A model generated the notes under the pieces. That model did no database searches. It was given only the letters and a program-made list of their open reading frames with translations, and was not told the origin of the DNA. Below are positions 1 to 6,098 of a stretch of 6,450 bases of DNA, piece by piece (within the stretch, counting starts at the first letter, position 1; each line of letters opens with the position of its first letter). Source of the DNA: Bacteroidota bacterium (GTDB lineage Bacteria > Bacteroidota > Bacteroidia > Chitinophagales > Chitinophagaceae). The stretch is from positions 1 through 6,450 of the forward strand of contig JAEWJV010000628.1 in assembly GCA_023386395.1 (NCBI GenBank), read 5' to 3'. The position numbers and the translations under genes are program-made.

Positions 1-1
1 C

Positions 2-721
2 GTGGCGGCCATTGCTTCAGCCCATATAAAAAAATCGGTTTTGGAATTGGGCGGATCGGATGCTTTTATTGTTTTGGCTGACGCAGATGTACAAAAGGCA
101 GCTACGGTTGCTGTTACATCGCGCATGCAAAATGCCGGTCAGAGCTGCATTGCCGCCAAACGTTTCCTGGTGGTGAATGAAGTGGCAGATGATTTTACAG
201 AAGCCGTGAAGCAGGAAATTAATAAACTGAAACAAGGTAATCCTTTTGATACTTCAACAACTACCGGCCCCATGGCAAGATTGGACCTGGCCGAAAAACT
301 GCAGGCTCAATTGCAGGCGTCCGTTGCAAAAGGCGCTGAAGTTATTTTGGGCGGAACGAGAAGCGGCTGCAATTATCAACCCACTTTGCTATTGAATGTG
401 CAACCAGGCATGCCTGCTTTTGATGAAGAAACTTTCGGGCCATTATTCAGCATGATAAGCGTAAGGGATGAAGAGGAAGCCATTGCACTGGCTAACAGTT
501 CCCGTTATGGCCTGGGTGGAAATATCTGGACGAAAGACCTTGAAAAGGCTGTTATGCTGTCAAAGAAATTAAACAGCGGTTCCGTTTTCATTAATTCAAT
601 GGTAAAATCTGAGCCGGCGCTGCCTTTTGGCGGTGTAAAAAAATCCGGCTACGGGAGAGAACTGGGCAAACACGGCATAATGGAGTTTGTAAATGTGAAA
701 ACGATAACTGTATCTGATTAA
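2..721 (+). CDS. Aldehyde dehydrogenase family protein, C-terminal part (probably succinate-semialdehyde dehydrogenase), 5' partial
   Basis: NAD(P)-dependent oxidation of an aldehyde, most likely succinate semialdehyde to succinate, in the cytoplasm. The 239 visible residues cover about the last half of a family whose members are usually 450-490 residues. They begin inside the cofactor domain, so the GTG at position 2 is an internal Val codon and the true start lies left of the window. Visible landmarks are the general-base Glu in LELGG (Glu15 of this fragment), the catalytic Cys in NAGQSC (Cys49, bases 146-148), the EETFGP cofactor motif (142-147) and the C-terminal LPFGG..KSGYGRE segment. 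All key residues of this half are intact. The substrate is inferred from the overall resemblance to the short succinate-semialdehyde dehydrogenases (YneI/Sad type); another aliphatic aldehyde is possible. The gene ends with TAA and faces the next gene across a short convergent gap. Confidence 0.9.
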   Translation: MAAIASAHIKKSVLELGGSDAFIVLADADVQKAATVAVTSRMQNAGQSCIAAKRFLVVNEVADDFTEAVKQEINKLKQGNPFDTSTTTGPMARLDLAEKLQAQLQASVAKGAEVILGGTRSGCNYQPTLLLNVQPGMPAFDEETFGPLFSMISVRDEEEAIALANSSRYGLGGNIWTKDLEKAVMLSKKLNSGSVFINSMVKSEPALPFGGVKKSGYGRELGKHGIMEFVNVKTITVSD

Positions 722-723
722 TA

Positions 724-751
724 CTGAGTGATGAATAAGGAGTAATGAACA
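724..751. repeat. Four degenerate 7-base tandem units after the aldehyde dehydrogenase stop
   Basis: Immediately after the stop codon the sequence can be read as four consecutive heptads, ctgagtg, atgaata, aggagta and atgaaca, close to a consensus ATGAGTA. The two best-matching 10-mers (starting at 726 and 740) differ at one base and lie 14 bases apart. The array is non-coding and sits between convergent genes. The units are degenerate, so chance cannot be excluded. Confidence 0.45.
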
Positions 752-754
752 TCT

Positions 755-779
755 CACAACCTATAGCCTGAGGTTTGTG
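755..779. terminator. Hairpin between convergent genes, possible bidirectional terminator
   Basis: CACAACCT at 755-762 pairs with AGGTTTGTG at 771-779, forming an eight-pair stem with one bulged T and an eight-base loop. It lies between the converging aldehyde dehydrogenase and YqgE genes, where a shared terminator would be expected. No U-tract follows on either strand, so it is not a textbook intrinsic terminator. Confidence 0.35.
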
Positions 780-791
780 GCGAACAAATAG

Positions 792-815
792 AACTTAAAC
801 TGCACTAATTAAGTT
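792..815. repeat. AT-rich inverted repeat across the YqgE stop codon
   Basis: AACTTAA at 792-798 and TTAAGTT at 809-815 are perfect inverted copies separated by 10 bases, and the TAG stop of the minus-strand YqgE gene (805-807) falls in the loop. It could form a weak stem at the end of that transcript. The stem is AT-rich, so its function is uncertain. Confidence 0.3.
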
Positions 816-1356
816 GCGGATCAATGGGATAATTTATTAGTTGTTCATACTGCCCGCCCAATTGTTTTAAAGCCTGTTTCCAGGCTGAATCTGCATCGGT
901 GTCAAAAACCAGTTCGGAATTGCCCGAAGTTATCAGCCATGTTTTTAGATTCATTTCTTCCTGCAATTGCCCTTCAGCCCAGCCGCTATATCCCAGGAAT
1001 AAACGTACATCGTTTCCTGACAGCCTGCCGCTTTGCAGCATTTCCACCAGTTCATCAAATTCACCACCCCAAAAAATATTGCCGGTAACTTTTTCGCCGC
1101 CGCTAATTAACCCGGGCCGGCGGTGCAAAAAATGAATGGTATCCTGCTGCACCGGCCCGCCGTAAAAAACAGGAAAACTGCAACCTTCAAGATCATTGAT
1201 AAGATCGCCAATTACATAATCAAGCTTGCGGTTAAGCACAAAACCAAAGCTTCCTTCTGCCCTGTGCTCACATAAAAATATCGTTGTTCGTAAAAAATTC
1301 GGATCTTTTAAAAAGGGATCGGCTATTAATATTGTTCCCGGCTCTAATCTTTCCAT
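805..1356 (-). CDS. yqgE: YqgE/AlgH family protein
   Basis: Member of the widespread YqgE/AlgH family, whose biochemical role is not established. The name AlgH comes from a link to alginate regulation in Pseudomonas, and no enzymatic activity should be assumed. At 183 residues it matches the usual family length (about 185). Diagnostic segments are the N-terminal GTILIADPFL (7-16), the CEH...GSFGFVLNR stretch (29-43), YGGPVQ (65-70) and GYSGWAEGQLQ (122-132). There is no signal peptide or membrane segment, so it is probably cytoplasmic. The ATG places the conserved GT.L.A.P motif six residues from the N-terminus, as in relatives, which supports this start. It is divergent from the histidine kinase gene across 123 bases and convergent with the aldehyde dehydrogenase. 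The stop is TAG. I saw no strong TAnnTTTG promoter before it; TACATTCA about five bases ahead of the start is only a weak match. Confidence 0.93.
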   Translation of the reverse strand: MERLEPGTILIADPFLKDPNFLRTTIFLCEHRAEGSFGFVLNRKLDYVIGDLINDLEGCSFPVFYGGPVQQDTIHFLHRRPGLISGGEKVTGNIFWGGEFDELVEMLQSGRLSGNDVRLFLGYSGWAEGQLQEEMNLKTWLITSGNSELVFDTDADSAWKQALKQLGGQYEQLINYPIDPQLN

Positions 1357-1441
1357 AATTGAATGTAATTAAAACAAGCTAAACTTTGTTTTCTAAACAG
1401 AAAATTAATCAGTTAAATTGCTGATAAAGATAATTTACTAC

Positions 1442-1472
1442 TTTCAGCAGGCTGATACAGCAAATATCTTTG
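1442..1472 (+). promoter_or_regulatory. Candidate Bacteroidota-type promoter of the histidine kinase gene
   Basis: TATCTTTG at 1465-1472 matches the -7 consensus TAnnTTTG exactly. TTTC at 1442-1445, 19 bases upstream, is one base from the -33 element TTTG. The -7 box ends only seven bases before the ATG at 1480, so the transcript would have almost no leader. This fits the lack of any Shine-Dalgarno sequence. The call rests on motif match and position only. Confidence 0.55.
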
Positions 1473-1479
1473 TTTAGTA

Positions 1480-2823
1480 ATGAAGAGAGTTTTTCCTATC
1501 ATCATCGTATTAATTTCTTTATCGCTTATCGGTATAATTTTAATACAGATTAACTGGTTTAAAAATCAACTTTTAATTCAGCAGGAACGCTTTATTGACA
1601 GGGTTGATAAAGCAGGGCTTGATGTGGCTGAAGACTTAAGCAAGCATGTAATGAGCGGCGGTATGAAGTTTGGTGCCAGGCGGCCAGGTTTCCAGCTATT
1701 GCCAAACGATTTATCGTTCAGTATTTCCCGCATGCCGACTATTTCCGACCGCTATACCATTAGCGATATACAAAGTAAACTGGTTAAGGCTTTTAATAAA
1801 GAGGGATTAGAGAACCTGCGTTTTGAATTTGCAGTTACTTCCAATTCAGATGATTTCGTGCTCGAAATGCAGAGCGAACACTTTGATAAAGAATCGGCCG
1901 ACACCACTCATTTTCGCAGAAGGGTTATCCCTATTATACCCGAATCCGGTTCAAACTTTGATGGCCTGCTGGCAAACGAACATCTCTTTATTATTATTCC
2001 CGATTTTAAATCGCAGGTATGGCAGTCGCTCACCTGGATGATTGTTTTTTCTGTATTGTTTACGGTAATCATAATTGCAGCTTTTTACATTACGGTAAGA
2101 ACCATGCTTAACCAGAAAAAAATGAGTGAAATAAAGAGCGATTTTATTAATAATATGACGCATGAATTTAAAACGCCGCTTGCCACTATTTCGCTTGCCG
2201 TAGATGCTTTAAAGAACGACAAGGTTATTAATGATAAAGCCAAATGGCAGTATTTCAACAATATTATAAAAGATGAAAATAAAAGAATGAATAAGCATGT
2301 TGAAACCATACTGCAGGCTGCTTTAATGGAAAAACAGGAATTCAGGCTTAACCTTGTTCCGGTGCATATTCATGAAATATTAGCGCAGATTGCAGATAAC
2401 TATCAACTGCAACTGCAGGAAAAAAATGGTAAAATAGAGCTGCTGCTGAATGCGGCTAATGACACGGTAACAGTGGATGAAGTGCATTTTACCAATATAC
2501 TTTCCAATCTTATTGATAACGCCATTAAATATTCAAAGGAAAACCTGGTGGTTAAATTGGTAACCCACAGAACCGCTAAACATTTTATTATACAGGTACA
2601 GGATAATGGCATTGGAATGAGCAAGGAAACCGTTAAAAGGATATTTGAAAAGTTTTACCGCGCACATACCGGCAATATTCATAATGTAAAAGGGTTTGGC
2701 CTGGGAATGAGTTATGTTAAGAGCGTTATAGATGCGCACAAAGGCAAAATAAGAGTGGAAAGCACACTTGGAAAGGGCAGTATCTTTACCATAGAAGTTC
2801 CCCTTAACCTTGCTGAACAATAG
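1480..2823 (+). CDS. Membrane sensor histidine kinase (HisKA-HATPase), orphan in this window
   Basis: Two-component sensor kinase in the inner membrane that autophosphorylates on His and passes phosphate to a response regulator. Its signal is unknown. The 447 residues comprise an N-terminal membrane helix (about 5-24), an extracytoplasmic sensor region with no recognised fold (about 30-182), a second membrane helix (about 185-207), a HisKA dimerisation domain with the phospho-acceptor His228 in NNMTHEFKTPL, and a C-terminal ATP-binding domain. The ATP domain shows the N box NLIDNAIKYS (Asn347), the G1 box DNGIG (375-379), the F box IFEKFYR (388-394) and the G2 box GFGLG (405-409). All catalytic boxes look intact. 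The distance from the second helix to the HisKA domain is about 10-15 residues, too short for a normal HAMP linker. No response regulator is adjacent: the gene on the left is a divergent yqgE and the one on the right converges. The partner must be encoded elsewhere. Confidence 0.95.
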   Translation: MKRVFPIIIVLISLSLIGIILIQINWFKNQLLIQQERFIDRVDKAGLDVAEDLSKHVMSGGMKFGARRPGFQLLPNDLSFSISRMPTISDRYTISDIQSKLVKAFNKEGLENLRFEFAVTSNSDDFVLEMQSEHFDKESADTTHFRRRVIPIIPESGSNFDGLLANEHLFIIIPDFKSQVWQSLTWMIVFSVLFTVIIIAAFYITVRTMLNQKKMSEIKSDFINNMTHEFKTPLATISLAVDALKNDKVINDKAKWQYFNNIIKDENKRMNKHVETILQAALMEKQEFRLNLVPVHIHEILAQIADNYQLQLQEKNGKIELLLNAANDTVTVDEVHFTNILSNLIDNAIKYSKENLVVKLVTHRTAKHFIIQVQDNGIGMSKETVKRIFEKFYRAHTGNIHNVKGFGLGMSYVKSVIDAHKGKIRVESTLGKGSIFTIEVPLNLAEQ

Positions 2824-2834
2824 CGGCCGGGCTT

Positions 2835-4247
2835 TTAATTCAATACGCTTTTTACTTTTTCGGTCTCAATTTTTTCCTCAAGCTTAATTTTATTCCAGCC
2901 GCCAAGCACATTATACAGGTTATGAATGCCCTGTCTTTTTAATAAAGAAGCTGCAATAACGCTCCTGAAACCACTTGCACAATGCAGGTAAAGGTTTTGA
3001 TCGTCTTCAATATTGGCCATGCTTCCGGGGTCGGTAAGGCTGTCCAGCGGAATGTTTACAGCATCTTTCACATGCCCGTCGGCAAATTCGGTTTCCCTTC
3101 TCACGTCTATTACCACTAACTTTTCATCAAAGGGTATATCCATTGCCAGTTCATCAGCTTCTACATTAATTACCATATCAGTATCTTCCCCGGCAGCTTT
3201 CCATGCATCAAAACCGCCATCCATATAACCGGCAAACTTGCTAAAACCAACGCGGGTAAGCCGCACCACGCTTTCTTTTTCTTTACCGGCCTCTGTGATT
3301 AATAACAGTGTTTTATCAAAGGGCAAAAGGCTGCCTGCCCACTCGGCAAAACGGCCATCGAGGCCGATAAATATTGAACCGGGTACAAATCCTGCAGTAA
3401 ACTGAGCTGCAGGCCGCGTATCAAGCAGGAGTATGTCATCATTATTCCTAAGGGTTTTTACTTCCTGTGCGCTCAATGGGTTCAAAGCTTTTTCAAGCAC
3501 AGCGTCAATGCTTTCATAACCTTCCCTGTTTATTTTGGCATTAATGGGGAAATATTGAGGTGGGGCGGAGAGGCCCTCGGTTACGGCTTTAATAAACTCT
3601 TCCCTGCTGCCAACCTGTAAAGCATAATTGTTTTGTTTTTCATTACCAATAGTGCTGGATGTTTGCGGGCCTATATTTTTTCCGCAACTGCTGCCTGCGC
3701 CGTGCGCAGGATATATGATTACTTCATCGGCCAGCGGCATGATTTTCTGCTGCAGGCTATCGTACATAATGCCCGCCAGGTCGCCGGCGGTAAGGTTTTC
3801 ACCTTTTTGCGCAAGATCAGGCCGGCCTACATCGCCAACAAACAGCGTGTCGCCTGTAAAAATTGCATAATCTTTATTGTGCTCATCTTTTAAAAGATAG
3901 CAGGAACTTTCCAAGGTATGGCCGGGCGTATGCAATACTTCGATCTGTATTTTGCCCAGGGCAAATGTTTCGCCATCTTTTGCTATATGAACAGGTAATA
4001 CTGTTTTGGTATTCGGGCCATAAATGACCGGGGCGCCGGTGGCTTTGCTTAAATCCAGGTGGCCACTTACAAAGTCTGCATGAAAATGCGTTTCAAAAAT
4101 ATATTTTATGGTGGCATTTCTTTGTTTGGCAAGCGCCATATAACCTTCTATATCCCTTATGGGATCAACAATGGCCGCTTCGCCTTCGCTTTCAATGTAG
4201 TACGCAGCTTCACTTAAACAACTTGTATATAATTGCTCAATGTACAT
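2835..4247 (-). CDS. MBL-fold persulfide dioxygenase fused to two rhodanese-like domains (CstB-like)
   Basis: Probable cytoplasmic enzyme that oxidises persulfides formed from hydrogen sulfide and moves sulfane sulfur between carriers. Residues about 1-210 are a metallo-beta-lactamase fold: THFHAD (53-58), His63, HTPGH (106-110), GDTLF with Asp133, and PAHGAGSSCG with His182. His54, His110 and Asp133 align with the iron ligands of the ETHE1-type dioxygenases. Residues about 260-355 form a first rhodanese-like domain that keeps the DTR motif (276-278) but has TEAGKEKES where the catalytic Cys loop should be, so it is probably inactive. Residues about 365-458 form a second rhodanese domain with DVR (381-383) and an intact loop HCASGFRS (Cys423). 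This domain order and length (470) resemble Staphylococcus aureus CstB (about 444). Cys188, just after His182, may be the counterpart of the dioxygenase-domain Cys of CstB; this is inference. The ArsR-type gene lies 49 bases upstream on the same strand. Substrate assignment is by family; a glutathione or other thiol persulfide is equally possible. Confidence 0.9.
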   Translation of the reverse strand: MYIEQLYTSCLSEAAYYIESEGEAAIVDPIRDIEGYMALAKQRNATIKYIFETHFHADFVSGHLDLSKATGAPVIYGPNTKTVLPVHIAKDGETFALGKIQIEVLHTPGHTLESSCYLLKDEHNKDYAIFTGDTLFVGDVGRPDLAQKGENLTAGDLAGIMYDSLQQKIMPLADEVIIYPAHGAGSSCGKNIGPQTSSTIGNEKQNNYALQVGSREEFIKAVTEGLSAPPQYFPINAKINREGYESIDAVLEKALNPLSAQEVKTLRNNDDILLLDTRPAAQFTAGFVPGSIFIGLDGRFAEWAGSLLPFDKTLLLITEAGKEKESVVRLTRVGFSKFAGYMDGGFDAWKAAGEDTDMVINVEADELAMDIPFDEKLVVIDVRRETEFADGHVKDAVNIPLDSLTDPGSMANIEDDQNLYLHCASGFRSVIAASLLKRQGIHNLYNVLGGWNKIKLEEKIETEKVKSVLN

Positions 4248-4261
4248 AAATACAATTTGGG

Positions 4262-4269
4262 CAAAGGTA
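4262..4269 (-). promoter_or_regulatory. Candidate -7 promoter element of the persulfide dioxygenase gene
   Basis: Read on the minus strand this is TACCTTTG, an exact match to TAnnTTTG, ending 14 bases before the ATG at 4247. No TTTG is present at the -33 distance. The element suggests that the dioxygenase gene can be transcribed on its own, in addition to any read-through from the ArsR gene. Confidence 0.5.
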
Positions 4270-4276
4270 CAACCGT

Positions 4277-4295
4277 CTTAAAAAGGGTGTTTAAG
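4277..4295. promoter_or_regulatory. 19-base inverted repeat, candidate ArsR-type operator
   Basis: CTTAAA at 4277-4282 and TTTAAG at 4290-4295 are perfect inverted copies with a seven-base spacer. The repeat lies just upstream of the minus-strand TACCTTTG box, in the -20 to -40 zone of that promoter, where a bound repressor would block polymerase. It also begins only two bases from the stop codon of the ArsR gene, so a weak terminator is the alternative, although the stem is short and AT-rich. Assignment as the ArsR-binding site is inference from position and symmetry. Confidence 0.4.
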
Positions 4296-4296
4296 T

Positions 4297-4638
4297 TTAA
4301 CTAACCAGTTGTTCAATAAAGCTGTTTATTTCTTTCAGGCGCTTATAGTTAAGCGAATAAAAAATAAATTTTCCTTCTCTCTGCGTTAATACTATTCCTG
4401 CCCGGCGTAAAATAGCCAGGTGTTGCGATACAACTGATTGCTCGAGCCGCAGATTGACATAAATTTCTGTAACAGTTATTTTTTGATTTTCATCTATCAG
4501 TTTTACCAATAACTGCCTTAGTTTATGATTTAAGGCGCGTAAAATAGTTGCAGCCTTTTTTAGTCTTAGAAAATCCAGCCTTAGTTCTTCATTTGTGGAT
4601 TTTTCAGTTATCACAAGAAATTGGGGTGTAACATTCAT
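4297..4638 (-). CDS. ArsR/SmtB-family winged-helix repressor, cysteine-free
   Basis: Small dimeric DNA-binding regulator, probably repressing the following persulfide dioxygenase gene. The 113 residues are typical of the family. The helix-turn-helix spans about 55-83, with the signature QSVVSQHLAILRRAG (67-81) containing the recognition helix, followed by the beta-wing TQREGKFIFYSL (85-96). The protein contains no cysteine, so it has neither the CxC-type metal site of ArsR/SmtB nor the cysteine pair used by the persulfide sensors SqrR and BigR. The order regulator then persulfide dioxygenase, 49 bases apart on one strand, supports a role in sulfide or persulfide stress. The ATG is the only Met upstream of the conserved region, and the N-terminal 20 or so residues look like an unstructured extension. 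It follows tsaB by 67 bases, a gap that may hold its own promoter. Confidence 0.9.
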   Translation of the reverse strand: MNVTPQFLVITEKSTNEELRLDFLRLKKAATILRALNHKLRQLLVKLIDENQKITVTEIYVNLRLEQSVVSQHLAILRRAGIVLTQREGKFIFYSLNYKRLKEINSFIEQLVS

Positions 4639-4646
4639 AAAGAGGT

Positions 4647-4657
4647 TAATTACATTA
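4647..4657. promoter_or_regulatory. Short inverted repeat before the ArsR-type gene, possible autoregulatory site
   Basis: TAAT at 4647-4650 and ATTA at 4654-4657 flank a three-base spacer, eight bases before the start of the ArsR-type gene. ArsR-family operators are often AT-rich with this kind of symmetry. The arms are only four bases in AT-rich DNA and do not match the CTTAAA-N7-TTTAAG repeat near 4277, so support is weak. Confidence 0.2.
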
Positions 4658-4705
4658 TATGGGAAAAATTATTATAAAAATTGTGCCTGTTTCGTATATA
4701 GGTTA

Positions 4706-5383
4706 TTATTTTTTAAAATAAACAGGTTTTAGATAAAAAGGTTCGCTGTAAGCCACGTTTGAAAACGCCTTTTCTAACCAGGCCTTATAACCCAAAATTA
4801 TCAATGGTTTGGAAACGACAAGTGGGTTTATATCAATTATTTTTTTATAATTTGTTATTTTTTTAAATTTTTCGCTGCCATTACCGCCAATAACCAGAAA
4901 AAAGTAACTTTTTATCTCCTCATTAAGAAATACTTCACTTAAAACTTCTGATGAATAAGTTCTTATCAAGGAAAGCTCTTTATCGTATAAAGCGGTAAAA
5001 ACCTCCATCCGGCGCGCATCAATCATGGGACAATACAAAACATTATCTTCAGTAACCTGCGCCTGGAGTTTTAGCGCCAGCGCCATTACATCCAATGTAT
5101 TTAGTAAAATAAGTGGTTTTTGCAGGGCATAGCATAGCGCTTTTGCTGATGAAAGCCCAACCCTTAAACCGGTATAGCTGCCCGGCCCGTTTACCACTGT
5201 AACAGCATCAATGTCTTTTAAGGCAATGCCAGCCCGGATGGCAACAGATTTGATTGCCGGTTCTAAAAAAGAAGCATGGTCTTTTTGAGAGGCATGCTGC
5301 ATTTCCAACAAAATATCTTCACCGGCACTCAGGATGACAGAGGCTGTTTCAAATGCAGTATTAATACTTAGAATTAAAGCCAA
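4706..5383 (-). CDS. tsaB: TsaB, tRNA threonylcarbamoyladenosine (t6A37) biosynthesis subunit
   Basis: TsaB is the non-catalytic partner that dimerises with TsaD in the complex that transfers the threonylcarbamoyl group to A37 of ANN-decoding tRNAs, in the cytoplasm. The 225 residues are a normal length. Diagnostic features are the N-terminal strand ILSINTAFETASV (4-16), KDHASFLEPAI (34-44), the signature NGPGSYTGLRVGLS (65-78), DARRMEVF (122-129) and the C-terminal EPFYLKPVYFK (214-224). The usual early Asp of the I-D-T-A motif is Asn here, which is tolerable since TsaB itself does not catalyse transfer. The start codon is TTG (5381-5383). The next in-frame ATG encodes Met28, which would remove the first beta strands, and an in-frame TAA lies only three codons upstream, so TTG is the best choice. 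That TAA is the stop of the upstream gene, leaving nine bases between them, which implies one operon. The catalytic partner genes tsaD, tsaC and tsaE are not in the window. Confidence 0.95.
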   Translation of the reverse strand: MALILSINTAFETASVILSAGEDILLEMQHASQKDHASFLEPAIKSVAIRAGIALKDIDAVTVVNGPGSYTGLRVGLSSAKALCYALQKPLILLNTLDVMALALKLQAQVTEDNVLYCPMIDARRMEVFTALYDKELSLIRTYSSEVLSEVFLNEEIKSYFFLVIGGNGSEKFKKITNYKKIIDINPLVVSKPLIILGYKAWLEKAFSNVAYSEPFYLKPVYFKK

Positions 5384-5392
5384 AACGGATAT

Positions 5393-6022
5393 TTAAGTTT
5401 GTTGAGATTCATGTTCAAGCGATGCGGCTATTGTATAACGCATATCTTTTTCTGCAAGCCGGCTTAATAGATTATGAATATTTTTCAACCCGATTTTTTC
5501 GACCCACTCAAACGGGCCGTAAGGATAATTTGTACCAAGCCGCATCGCAATATCAATTTGTTGTTTGGTGCTCACATTATCTTCCAGCGCAAAATAAGCT
5601 TCATTAATAATCATGGCAATTATGCGTGCTGCAATGAAACCATAATCATCTTCAACCCAAATAAATTGCCAATTGAGTTTTTTGAGGATAGCTTCTGCTT
5701 TTTGCACAGTTGCCGAATCGCTGCATACCAGTTCAATAACAGAACGTTTTAAAAAACCGGGCCAGGCATTTAGCCGTACATAATTTGACCTGTTAATTTG
5801 CTGCCCGGTACAATTAACAGCATGCACAAAAACCAGTGTATTATCTGTAAATGTATTTGCCTGAACATTTGTATCATTAAAACAAAGGTCAAAAAAAGCA
5901 TCTGCAACAGCGCCGGTAAAGGTGCCGCCCGGTTCAATCCATTGCACGGTTATATTTTCCGGCAATCCTTTTTCCATCAGTTCTTTTTGCTGTGAAGGTG
6001 TGGCGCGAATAGCAATATGCAT
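5393..6022 (-). CDS. 3-hydroxyacyl-CoA dehydrogenase C-terminal-domain protein lacking the NAD-binding loop
   Basis: The last 80 or so residues match the 3-hydroxyacyl-CoA dehydrogenase C-terminal domain: VEDDYGFIAARII (123-135), NEAYFALE (140-147), then IDIAMRLG..YP.GPFEW (156-173). Residues about 40-122 align without gaps with the second half of the Rossmann domain (for example the YVRLNAWPGF and SVIEL region), but the first half with the GxGxxG NAD loop is missing: the protein is 209 residues against about 280-310 for the full enzyme. By my alignment to human HADH, the catalytic His is Asn85, the Asn after the domain junction is Ala132, and the catalytic Glu is kept (Glu97). Dehydrogenase activity is therefore doubtful; a CoA-binding, structural or regulatory role is possible but unproven. 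Start: ATG at 6020-6022, 15 bases after a TATTTTTG element. It is the first gene of a probable operon with tsaB. The family call is firm for the C-terminal half only. Confidence 0.8.
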   Translation of the reverse strand: MHIAIRATPSQQKELMEKGLPENITVQWIEPGGTFTGAVADAFFDLCFNDTNVQANTFTDNTLVFVHAVNCTGQQINRSNYVRLNAWPGFLKRSVIELVCSDSATVQKAEAILKKLNWQFIWVEDDYGFIAARIIAMIINEAYFALEDNVSTKQQIDIAMRLGTNYPYGPFEWVEKIGLKNIHNLLSRLAEKDMRYTIAASLEHESQQT

Positions 6023-6037
6023 AACTTGATTTCAAAA

Positions 6038-6045
6038 CAAAAATA
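6038..6045 (-). promoter_or_regulatory. Candidate -7 promoter element for the dehydrogenase-like gene and tsaB
   Basis: On the minus strand this reads TATTTTTG, matching TAnnTTTG, 15 bases before the ATG at 6022. No TTTG is found at the -33 distance. A perfect eight-base palindrome, TGCATGCA (6049-6056), sits just upstream of it and could be a protein-binding site or chance. Confidence 0.4.
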
Positions 6046-6098
6046 CTATGCATGCAACAGAGATGTTTAAAGAATATAACCCATAAATGTTTTGACGG

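Noticed and set aside
17..235. Minus-strand open frame opposite the aldehyde dehydrogenase
   Set aside because: It is antisense to the conserved catalytic region and has no recognisable protein signature.
2821..2836. GC-rich run followed by TTTT as an intrinsic terminator of the histidine kinase gene
   Set aside because: The only pairing I can form is AGC with GCT, three base pairs, which is far too weak.
3633..3893. Plus-strand open frames of 80 and 86 codons inside the persulfide dioxygenase gene
   Set aside because: They lie wholly antisense to a strongly conserved coding sequence and show no family features.
6049..6056. TGCATGCA palindrome as an operator
   Set aside because: An eight-base palindrome with no extension and no second copy in the window; noted beside the promoter but not called as a separate site.
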